A program made the translations under genes and the position numbers. Shown in pieces: positions 1 through 6,002 of a stretch of DNA of 18,568 nt (the first letter of the stretch is position 1; every line of letters begins with the position of its first letter). The notes beneath the pieces were generated by a model. That model made no database searches and was not told the origin of the DNA. It worked only from the letters and a program-made list of their open reading frames with translations. The DNA is from Aquificaceae bacterium (GTDB lineage Bacteria > Aquificota > Aquificia > Aquificales > Aquificaceae): positions 1 through 18,568 of the forward strand of contig WGFS01000102.1 of assembly GCA_015492115.1 (NCBI GenBank). Reading direction: 5' to 3'.

Positions 1-33
1 AAATCGCCCGATATACGTTTAAACTTTTCTTGA
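1..33 (+). CDS. 3' end of an unknown upstream gene (partial)
   Basis: The frame starting at base 1 is open for ten codons and ends in TGA at 31-33, which overlaps the ATG of the next gene (TGATG). The tail KSPDIRLNFS says nothing about function. The stop/start overlap matches the tight packing of the following genes, so this is probably the end of an operon partner, but ten open codons could be chance. Confidence 0.45.
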   Translation, partial: KSPDIRLNFS

Positions 34-953
34 TGCTTGAGAGAAAGCTCCTCTTCTTCGGCGGGAAGGGAGGTGTTGGGAAAACCACGCTGTCTTCCGC
101 CTTCGCCCTGATGCTTGCGGATAGGGGGAGGAGGACGCTCCTCATATCCACAGACCCCGCCCACTCACTCTCCGACATACTGGGTGTGAAGGGTGAGGGG
201 ATCTTCAGGGTGTCCGACAACCTCTTCGCCCTTGAGATAGACCCCTACGGGGTTGTAAAGGAATACATAAGGAATGCTCTGGAAAGCATAGAGCCTGCGG
301 TCAGCCCCGATGTGTTTGAGCGGATAAGGGAAGCCTTCCACAATGTTCAGGAGACCCCCGGGACCGAAGAGTCCGCTGTCATTGAGGAGCTCTCAAAGAC
401 CGTTCTCGGGCATTACGAAGACTACCAGCACTTCGTCATAGACACAGCCCCAACGGGGCACACCCTCCAGATGCTCAGGACCGTGGGCAGGGTCGGGAAG
501 TGGCTTGAGGAACTCCTCAGGAAGAGGAAAAGCGCCCAGAGGTTCTGGTACGCGAGCGGTAGGGAGAGGGAGGACAGAGCGATTGAGATACTTGAGGACA
601 GAAGGAGGAGGTTCAACCTCTTTTCAAAGATCCTCTTCTCCAAGGAGACCACCTTCATCCCTGTCCTGAACCCCGAGAGGCTCCCCATTGAGGAGACCGA
701 CAGGCTGGTGAACTCATTAAAGAGGATGGGGCTTAGCACGGAGGTTCTTCTCGTAAACAAGATACTCCCAGAGAACACGAGGGACGAGTTCCTGCTGGTA
801 AGGAAGGAGCAGGAGAGAAAGTATATGGCAGAGATTGAGAAGAGGTTCGGAGACCTGAGACTTGTTAAGATCCCCCTGAGGGAGAGGGACGTGAGAGGAG
901 TTGAAGAGCTGAGAGAGCTCTCGGTGGAGCTGGGAAGGGGTCTGGGTGTATGA
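33..953 (+). CDS. ArsA/Get3-family anion-transporter-type ATPase
   Basis: This is a 306-residue cytosolic P-loop ATPase of the ArsA/Get3/TRC40 family (SIMIBI class). It has the deviant Walker A motif GGKGGVGKTT near residues 10-19 with its signature lysine, the switch segment STDPAHSLSD near 39-48, and the ArsA signature DTAPTGHTLQML in the middle. The length fits a single-domain bacterial member rather than a tandem ArsA. The protein has no cysteine, so it lacks both the arsenite-binding cysteines of ArsA and the Get3 zinc CxxC. Arsenite pumping is therefore unlikely and the client is unknown. I chose the ATG at 33, not the TTG at 30, because the family normally begins a few residues before the P-loop and because that ATG overlaps the upstream TGA. 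There is no clear ribosome site. The next gene overlaps by ATGA. Family confident, role not. Confidence 0.88.
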   Translation: MLERKLLFFGGKGGVGKTTLSSAFALMLADRGRRTLLISTDPAHSLSDILGVKGEGIFRVSDNLFALEIDPYGVVKEYIRNALESIEPAVSPDVFERIREAFHNVQETPGTEESAVIEELSKTVLGHYEDYQHFVIDTAPTGHTLQMLRTVGRVGKWLEELLRKRKSAQRFWYASGREREDRAIEILEDRRRRFNLFSKILFSKETTFIPVLNPERLPIEETDRLVNSLKRMGLSTEVLLVNKILPENTRDEFLLVRKEQERKYMAEIEKRFGDLRLVKIPLRERDVRGVEELRELSVELGRGLGV

Positions 954-2266
954 GCACGGTTATACTCGGTCTCGGAAGGTACGTTGAGGAGATAACGGAG
1001 ATCGTGTCCCAGTTCTCAGAGGTCGTAGTTGTGGAAAGGGAAGAGGAAAAGCTGAGATCCTTCCTTGAGAAGGAAAAGAGCATTGAGAACCTCAGCGTGG
1101 TGCCGGGCAACGCGACCGATATAGAGCTCTGGAAGGAGAAGGTGGGTCTGGACAGGGTTGAGTCCGTGATCTCCTTCCTCAACGAGGATAGCACCCTTGA
1201 CATAGCGAGGGTTTTGAGGAAAGCCTTCGGCTTTAAAGGGAGTTTTATATACGTCGCTAAGGAGAGACCAGAGAGCGGTGAGTTCAGAGAGCTGGGAATT
1301 GAGCTCATATCCGTCCCTGACGTTCTCGGTGCTATACTGAAGAACCTCCTCAAGGGGCAGGGAGTAGTTAAGTACCCGGTCGGGATAGGCTTGAGAAAGG
1401 GTGAGGTTGCAGAGGTTCTTATAACGAAGAGCTCCCCTGCGGTATTCATGAGGTTGAGTGAACTCAGGTTGAGGAACGTGAGGATAGCCCTGATATACAG
1501 GGAGGGAAGCCTAATACTACCTCGCACCGACCTGAGGGTTCAGCCGGGCGACAGGCTCCTCGTCGTGGGAGAGCCTTCCCAGATAGAACTCTTCCTCAAC
1601 ATGGTCACGAAGGGAGAGTCAAACTTCCCCCTCAAGTGGGGTCCGAAGGGCGTAGTGTGCGGTGTGTCCGGGGAGGAATTTGAGTACGTAAGGGGAAAGG
1701 TGAAGGTGAGGGAGTGGCTTGAGGAGGAATGCGAACCGCTGAAGAGCATAGAAGAGGTGGGACTTTACGTTCTCAGGGATAGAGGGGGCTTTCTGTCCCG
1801 CTCCATGGTGGACAGCGTATTCACAGAGCTGAGGGTTCCCTCCCTCCTCTTGAGGGGTAGCCATCCCTACGAGAATATCCTCGTGTCCGCGAATACGGAC
1901 GCCTTGGGTTTCCTGCTTCCCAACGCTGTTGACTTCGCAAGGCTCTTCGGGAGCAAAGTCTTCATCCTCATGGTCACGAGCATAGAGAAGATGCTGACTA
2001 AGGAGGAGAAGGAGCTTCTTGAGAGCCTTAAGGACTTCGTTGAGAGGACGCAGACGGTCTCAAAGATAGAGGTCAAGCTTATAAGGAAGGAGGGCAATCC
2101 CGTCAGGGAGACTCTAAAGCTCCTGAAGGGTAATTTTAATCTTCTCGCGGTAGGTTACACCCCTGGAAGGAAGTCCAGCTTCTTCTCTCCCTACACACCA
2201 CACCTCCTGGCGAAGAAGGCAAGGGTATCAACCCTGATGATCCCGGAGGTCTCCCTTGAGCGCTGA
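950..2266 (+). CDS. RCK (TrkA-type) regulatory protein with C-terminal UspA-like region
   Basis: This 438-residue soluble protein has an N-terminal Rossmann RCK_N domain (about 1-115): glycine-rich loop GLGRYV, an acidic residue after the second strand (VVVVERE), and the typical GNATD segment near 53-57. The last loop glycine is replaced by valine. An RCK_C domain follows (about 145-217), ending in the classic pattern P-x-x-D-L-x-V-x-P-G-D-R-L-L-V-V-G. The remaining 200 residues include a stretch (ENILVSANTD to TLMIPEVS, about 307-435) that looks like a UspA nucleotide-binding fold, though its phosphate loop is degenerate. RCK proteins bind NAD(H), nucleotides or ions and gate potassium channels or CPA2 antiporters. 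The antiporter gene that follows overlaps this one, so it is the likely partner. The start overlaps the upstream stop (ATGA). Confidence 0.82.
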   Translation: MSTVILGLGRYVEEITEIVSQFSEVVVVEREEEKLRSFLEKEKSIENLSVVPGNATDIELWKEKVGLDRVESVISFLNEDSTLDIARVLRKAFGFKGSFIYVAKERPESGEFRELGIELISVPDVLGAILKNLLKGQGVVKYPVGIGLRKGEVAEVLITKSSPAVFMRLSELRLRNVRIALIYREGSLILPRTDLRVQPGDRLLVVGEPSQIELFLNMVTKGESNFPLKWGPKGVVCGVSGEEFEYVRGKVKVREWLEEECEPLKSIEEVGLYVLRDRGGFLSRSMVDSVFTELRVPSLLLRGSHPYENILVSANTDALGFLLPNAVDFARLFGSKVFILMVTSIEKMLTKEEKELLESLKDFVERTQTVSKIEVKLIRKEGNPVRETLKLLKGNFNLLAVGYTPGRKSSFFSPYTPHLLAKKARVSTLMIPEVSLER

Positions 2267-3407
2267 GATAGTCCTCCTCGTCGTCTTTCTGGGAGCCTTC
2301 ATATCTCCCCTCTTCGCAAGGCTCCTAAGTTTGCCCGTCCCCGTTGGAGAGCTCATCTTCGGTCTTTTCCTTGGACAGATACTCGGAGACTCGCAGGAAA
2401 CCCCTGAGATTATTAACTTTCTGGCTGATTTTGGTTTCCTGCTCCTCATGTTCTTGGCTGGTCTTGAGATAGACTTCAACCTCCTTGAGAGCACAGAGGG
2501 TAAGACCCTCGGGATATACACGCTTTACACTCTTGGGGTCTTCGCATGGGGGATCAGCATAGCCCTTCTTCTGGGACTGAGCCTTCCTGGAATGATAATA
2601 CTTTCGCTTCTCTCTGTGGGTCTGATGCTGGCAACACTGAGGGATATGGGGATACTGACGAGCTCCATGGGCAAGAGGGTGATGATGATCGGCATTATCG
2701 GTGAGATAGTCAGCCTGTTCGGTCTTACCTTTATGGAGAAGGTCGGAGGGTTTCAGGACTGGGTAAGCTTTCTGAGGGAAGTTGGGCTCATAGTCCTCTT
2801 CTTCCTTGGTTTTTTCCTGGTTTTCAGGCTAACAAAACTCCTCCTCTGGTGGTTCCCGGAGATAGTCAAAAGGCTAACCTACGAGGAGGATCCCAGTGCC
2901 ATAGGAATAAGGCTGAGCCTCGCACTAATGTTCTCAACCGCCGTTCTTGCACACCTTGCCGATATAGAGAGCGTCCTCGGGTCCTTTCTTGCAGGAATGA
3001 TCTTCTCCTTCTTCATAAGGAAGAAGCATGACCTTGAGGAGAAGCTGTCCTCCATAGGCTACGGCTTCCTCATTCCCATATTCTTCATAAAGACGGGGAT
3101 GGGTATGGAACTCTCCGCTCTGGATACTCAGATCGCGAGGACGGTCGGCCTCTTCCTCACACTCATGCTCACCGTCAGGCTCCTCCCTTCCTTCCTCCTA
3201 CTGCTGGCGGGTTTCTCCTACAGGGAGCTCCTGCTCTCTTCTCTACTCCTGTCCTATCCCTTTACCCTTATGATAGCGGGGACGGAGATCGCCCACTCCT
3301 CGGGGCTCATAGATGACCTTACAGCCCTGTCCCTCCTGATAAGCACAGCCCTGTCCTCCCTTCTCTTTCCCTGGAGCGCCAAGCTCCTCGCCAAGGTTTT
3401 GCGATAA
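2256..3407 (+). CDS. CPA2-family monovalent cation/proton antiporter (Kef/NapA type)
   Basis: This 383-residue integral membrane protein has 10-12 hydrophobic segments along its whole length. Family patterns include LLMFLAGLEIDF (64-74), LGSFLAGMIFSF (241-252) and GFLIPIFFIKTGMGMEL (270-286), all typical of Na+(K+)/H+ exchangers of the CPA2 group. Where many family members carry Asp-Asp or Gln-Asp in the core transport helix, this one appears to have Gly-Glu (149-150), so ion choice and stoichiometry cannot be read off. The start is TTG at 2256: a perfect GGAGGT lies at 2245-2250, five bases upstream, inside the end of the RCK gene, and no in-frame ATG is available nearby. The protein lacks a cytosolic RCK tail; the preceding gene probably supplies it. 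The stop lies nine bases before the next gene. Confidence 0.87.
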   Translation: MSAEIVLLVVFLGAFISPLFARLLSLPVPVGELIFGLFLGQILGDSQETPEIINFLADFGFLLLMFLAGLEIDFNLLESTEGKTLGIYTLYTLGVFAWGISIALLLGLSLPGMIILSLLSVGLMLATLRDMGILTSSMGKRVMMIGIIGEIVSLFGLTFMEKVGGFQDWVSFLREVGLIVLFFLGFFLVFRLTKLLLWWFPEIVKRLTYEEDPSAIGIRLSLALMFSTAVLAHLADIESVLGSFLAGMIFSFFIRKKHDLEEKLSSIGYGFLIPIFFIKTGMGMELSALDTQIARTVGLFLTLMLTVRLLPSFLLLLAGFSYRELLLSSLLLSYPFTLMIAGTEIAHSSGLIDDLTALSLLISTALSSLLFPWSAKLLAKVLR

Positions 3408-3416
3408 TACTTAACC

Positions 3417-5390
3417 ATGATCCTCGTTGGCGTGGACACGGGCGGAACGTTTACGGACTTCATATTCTTCAAGGATGGGGAACTGAAGGTTCTGAAGGTG
3501 CTCTCAACACCCCATAACCCAGCCATCGCTGTCCTGGAAGGACTGGAGAAGATAGGGGGAGCGGGAAGGAGGATAGTTCACGGCTCAACGGTTGCAACAA
3601 ACGCACTCCTTGAGAGGAAGGGGGCAAGGACAGCCCTCGTAACAAACAGGGGTTTTGAGGACATCCTGGAGATAGGAAGACAGAACAGGGAGAGGCTATA
3701 CGACCTTCATTACAGAAAGCCCAGCCCACTCGTGCCTCAAGAGCTTCGCTTGGGTGTCGGTGGAAGGGTGAACTACAGGGGTGAAGTCCTTGAGGAACTG
3801 AGTAGAGACGAGATAAAGGAAACCGTAAGCAGGTTGAGGGAGCTCGGCGTGGAGTCGGTCGCCGTGTCCTTCCTGCACTCTTACGCAAACCCGACTCATG
3901 AGAAGGAGCTGGGCGAAAGGCTGAGGGATGAGCTCGGAGTGCACGTTTCCCTGTCCCACGAGATACTCCCGGAGTTCAGGGAGTACGAGAGAACCTCTAC
4001 AACGGTGGTAAACGCCTACGTATCTCCCAAGATGGACAGCTACATCTCCTATCTGGAGGAGAGACTGAAGGAGGGAGACAGTCTCGGGATAATGCAGTCC
4101 AACGGAGGGATAGTCTCGTCCACACTCGCCAGAAGGGAGGCTGTCAGGACTGTCCTTTCAGGACCCGCGGGAGGTGTCATAAGCGCCCTCCACATAGGGA
4201 AGCTCGCGGGCTTTGAGAAGCTCATAACCTTTGATATGGGAGGCACATCAACGGACGTGTCCCTCATAGACGGAGCACCCACGGTCACCACAGAAACGAA
4301 GATAAACGGTCTTCCGATAAAGGTTCCCATGATAGACATACACACCATAGGGGCGGGAGGAGGCTCCATAGCCTGGATAGACGAGGGAGGTCTGCTGAGG
4401 GTTGGACCTGTGAGTGCTGGGGCTGACCCTGGACCTGCGTGCTACGGAAAGGGTGGTAGGGACATAACGGTCACGGACGCGAACCTCTTCCTCGGGAGGC
4501 TCGTCCCGGAGCACTTCCTCGGTGGAAAGATGAGACTCTATCCAGAGAAACTGAAAGAACCCATGGAGAAGCTCTCAGGGGAGCTTTCCACATCCCCCCT
4601 TGAGCTTGCGGAGGCGATCCTTGAGGTGGCAAACTCAAACATGGAGAGGGCTCTAAGGAAGGTATCAGTCCAGAAGGGACACAACCCAGAGGAGTTCGCC
4701 CTCATAACCTTTGGAGGGGCAGGAGGGCTTCACGCGGTCTTCCTTGCAAGGATGCTCGGCATACCGAAGGTGATCGTCCCGCCAAACCCGGGGATATTCT
4801 CCGCCCTGGGAATGCTCCTGGCTGACACGGTCAAGGACTACTCCCTGACGGTGATGCTTAAGGGCACGGAAACAAATTACATAACCCTTGAGGAGCTCTT
4901 TTCTCCCCTCGTTGATAGGGCTATAAAGGACATGGAGAAGGAAGGCTTCGGCAGGGAAGAGGTTCTCATTGAGAAGCTCCTTGATATGAGGTACGAAGGA
5001 CAGTCCTACGAGCTCACCGTCCCCTTCTCCGAGAGCTACGAGGAGAACTTCCACAGGGAACATGAGAGAGTTTACGGATACAAACACGAGAGGGAGGTTG
5101 AGATAGTCAACATAAGGCTCAGGGCTGTGGCATCTTCAAGAAAGCCGGAGCTACCCGGATTTAAGGAAAAACATGAAGGGGAGAACAGAGAAGCTCTTCT
5201 CGGTTCTGTAAAGACCGCCTTCGGCGGTGAGTTCACGGAGACTAAGGTTTACGACAGAACAAAACTGCTGTGGGGAAACGAGATAAATGGACCTGCGGTG
5301 GTGGTGGAGTACTCTTCCACAACCGTTCTGCCACCGGGCTCCCGGGCTACCGTTGACAGGCTTGGAAATCTCATAGTTGACGTGGGGTAG
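3417..5390 (+). CDS. hyuA: Hydantoinase A / 5-oxoprolinase-type ATP-dependent amidohydrolase subunit
   Basis: This 657-residue protein is a HyuA-family subunit, near the usual length. It has the N-terminal phosphate-binding GVDTGGTFTDF (5-15), HGSTVATNALLERKGA (55-70), SGPAGG, then DMGGTSTDVSLID and GAGGGSIAWID in the Hydantoinase_A domain (about 270-325) and a Gly-rich TFGGAGGLHA further on. The family opens cyclic amides (hydantoins, 5-oxoproline) or carboxylates ketones with ATP, normally with a HyuB partner. No hyuB is present here, so the substrate is undetermined and the partner must lie elsewhere. No ribosome site precedes the ATG. The short sequence GATAAT lies eight bases before the start, so a leaderless transcript or simple operon read-through are both possible. 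The TAG stop lies inside the first upstream activator-type site of the next operon. Confidence 0.9.
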   Translation: MILVGVDTGGTFTDFIFFKDGELKVLKVLSTPHNPAIAVLEGLEKIGGAGRRIVHGSTVATNALLERKGARTALVTNRGFEDILEIGRQNRERLYDLHYRKPSPLVPQELRLGVGGRVNYRGEVLEELSRDEIKETVSRLRELGVESVAVSFLHSYANPTHEKELGERLRDELGVHVSLSHEILPEFREYERTSTTVVNAYVSPKMDSYISYLEERLKEGDSLGIMQSNGGIVSSTLARREAVRTVLSGPAGGVISALHIGKLAGFEKLITFDMGGTSTDVSLIDGAPTVTTETKINGLPIKVPMIDIHTIGAGGGSIAWIDEGGLLRVGPVSAGADPGPACYGKGGRDITVTDANLFLGRLVPEHFLGGKMRLYPEKLKEPMEKLSGELSTSPLELAEAILEVANSNMERALRKVSVQKGHNPEEFALITFGGAGGLHAVFLARMLGIPKVIVPPNPGIFSALGMLLADTVKDYSLTVMLKGTETNYITLEELFSPLVDRAIKDMEKEGFGREEVLIEKLLDMRYEGQSYELTVPFSESYEENFHREHERVYGYKHEREVEIVNIRLRAVASSRKPELPGFKEKHEGENREALLGSVKTAFGGEFTETKVYDRTKLLWGNEINGPAVVVEYSSTTVLPPGSRATVDRLGNLIVDVG

Positions 5391-5406
5391 TAAACTCCCT
5401 TTACAG
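5388..5406 (+). promoter_or_regulatory. Activator-type inverted repeat, site A1
   Basis: TAGTAAA-CTCCC-TTTACAG matches the pattern GTGTAAA-N5-TTTACAC seen in perfect form at 10457. The inner GTAAA/TTTAC arms are intact. It starts on the hyuA stop codon and is centred about 170 bases before the sigma-54 promoter GG. Binding by the PilZ/sigma-54 activator encoded at 13449-14864 is an inference. Confidence 0.6.
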
Positions 5407-5407
5407 G

Positions 5408-5426
5408 GAATAAAAAGATTTTACAG
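5408..5426 (+). promoter_or_regulatory. Activator-type inverted repeat, site A2
   Basis: GAATAAA-AAGAT-TTTACAG fits the same 7-5-7 pattern, with a degenerate left arm (5 of 7) and a good right arm (6 of 7). Its centre is 20 bases, about two helical turns, from site A1. The tandem pair upstream of the other promoter is 22 bases apart. Confidence 0.5.
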
Positions 5427-5481
5427 AAACATTAAACCCTTTATGGCTCAAGGTCTGCAGAGCGGTTTCCTCCCTCAGGAC

Positions 5482-5500
5482 GTGTCAAAGGTCTTTACAT
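5482..5500 (+). promoter_or_regulatory. Activator-type inverted repeat, site A3 (promoter-proximal)
   Basis: GTGTCAA-AGGTC-TTTACAT fits the 7-5-7 pattern with one mismatch per arm. It is centred about 76 bases before the -24 GG. The proximal site at the second promoter lies about 61 bases from its GG. Confidence 0.58.
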
Positions 5501-5565
5501 GCGGACGTTACCTCCGGAAAGGGCTAAACACTCCAAAGGACTGCAAACAGTGAATTTCTCCGACA

Positions 5566-5581
5566 TGGCACGCTTATTGCA
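5566..5581 (+). promoter_or_regulatory. Sigma-54 (-24/-12) promoter of the amyloid operon
   Basis: TGGCACGCTTATTGCA is a full match to the sigma-54 consensus TGGCAC-N5-TTGCA, with the required ten bases between GG (5567-5568) and GC (5579-5580). An identical 16-mer is at 10583-10598. The predicted transcription start is near 5592, essentially at the ATG of the first gene. It will need an AAA+ activator; one is encoded at 13449-14864. Confidence 0.92.
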
Positions 5582-5592
5582 CTTAACCGGTC

Positions 5593-5853
5593 ATGGTCGC
5601 CTTCATAGTGAGCTTTCTCGCAGGAATATCTCTGCTTTCCTCGTTCGTTCACGCTGGAGAACGGGTAGAGGAAAACCGCGTTCAGGTATCCCTTGTGGCG
5701 GACAGCGAGCTCGGTAAAGTATCCGCCGGAGCTGGACATATCCCCATGAGAACCCTGGAAACCAGTTCCAAGATAGTCCTCTGGGATGAGGCGAGAAAAA
5801 TAAACTCCTTTGGTAAGTATCCCAACAGATTCAGGTTGAAACTCAGTTATTGA
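5593..5853 (+). CDS. Small secreted protein, first gene of the Fap-like amyloid operon
   Basis: This 86-residue product has a hydrophobic signal segment (2-20) and a likely cleavage after VHA (21). The n-region has no basic residue, which is unusual. After it comes DSELGKVSAGAG (37-48), the same kind of motif found just after the signal peptides of the large and small repeat proteins downstream. The rest resembles nothing I recognise and contains no repeat unit. By position it could correspond to FapA, but that is inference from order only. The ATG falls about one base after the predicted sigma-54 start site and has no ribosome site, so the mRNA may be leaderless here; the in-frame GTG at 5608 also lacks a ribosome site. 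The next 145 bases are a structured leader before the major amyloid gene. Confidence 0.65.
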   Translation: MVAFIVSFLAGISLLSSFVHAGERVEENRVQVSLVADSELGKVSAGAGHIPMRTLETSSKIVLWDEARKINSFGKYPNRFRLKLSY

Positions 5854-5872
5854 GATCTATGGAGGTATGGAT

Positions 5873-5908
5873 ATGAGAAGAGGAGGAAAACACATGGCGC
5901 CCGAGTAG
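5873..5908 (+). CDS. Possible 11-codon leader peptide
   Basis: GGAGGT at 5861-5866, six bases before ATG 5873, is an ideal ribosome site for an ORF encoding MRRGGKHMAPE. Its last sense codons and stop form the 5' arm (5897-5902) of a possible 34-base-loop structure, the layout expected of a leader peptide whose translation decides which hairpin forms. It may instead be a chance ORF; only the ribosome site and the position argue for it. Confidence 0.35.
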   Translation: MRRGGKHMAPE

Positions 5909-5946
5909 CCGGGATTAAAAAGGGTAAAAAGGGCGCAAGGAGCGCC
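5897..5946 (+). promoter_or_regulatory. Two mutually exclusive RNA hairpins in the leader of the amyloid gene
   Basis: GCGCCC (5897-5902) can pair with GGGCGC (5931-5936), while GGCGC (5932-5936) can pair with GCGCC (5942-5946) around the loop AAGGA. The two pairings compete for 5932-5936. The second hairpin is followed by AAAA, not T, so it is not a plus-strand terminator. Possible roles are leader-peptide-coupled control, an RNA processing site, or 5' protection of the amyloid mRNA. Confidence 0.45.
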
Positions 5947-5957
5947 AAAAGAGGCTT

Positions 5958-6002
5958 ATGTCTTACAAATTTAACAACACCACAGGGAGGTGTCAATTAT
6001 GA
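5958..6002 (+). CDS. Possible 14-codon ORF coupled to the amyloid start
   Basis: ATG at 5958 opens a 14-codon frame (MSYKFNNTTGRCQL) whose TGA at 6000-6002 overlaps the amyloid ATG at 5999 as ATGA. A weak GAGG lies three bases upstream of its start. Translational coupling is possible, but the amyloid gene has its own strong ribosome site, so this may be chance. Confidence 0.22.
   Translation: MSYKFNNTTGRCQL

Noticed and set aside
5397..5408. CCCT-TTAC-AGGG as a terminator for hyuA
   Set aside because: The stem is only four pairs and is followed by A-rich, not T-rich, sequence; it is part of the activator site.
5430..5446. ATTAAACCCTTTAT as a fourth activator site
   Set aside because: The spacer between arms is three, not five, bases and the arms lack the GT/AC ends.
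5499..5717. 72-codon frame across the first sigma-54 promoter
   Set aside because: It spans the promoter and the start of the signal-peptide ORF, has no ribosome site and a composition unlike the neighbours.
5890..5950. Possible c-di-GMP (GEMM) riboswitch, because TAGCCGGG resembles part of its conserved stem
   Set aside because: The conserved GGACGCAAAGCC core and the tetraloop/receptor are missing and the spacing does not fit.
5925..5950. Minus-strand intrinsic terminator (GGCGC-TCCTT-GCGCC then CTTTTT)
   Set aside because: It has the right shape but no minus-strand gene lies upstream to be terminated; kept only as part of the leader hairpins.
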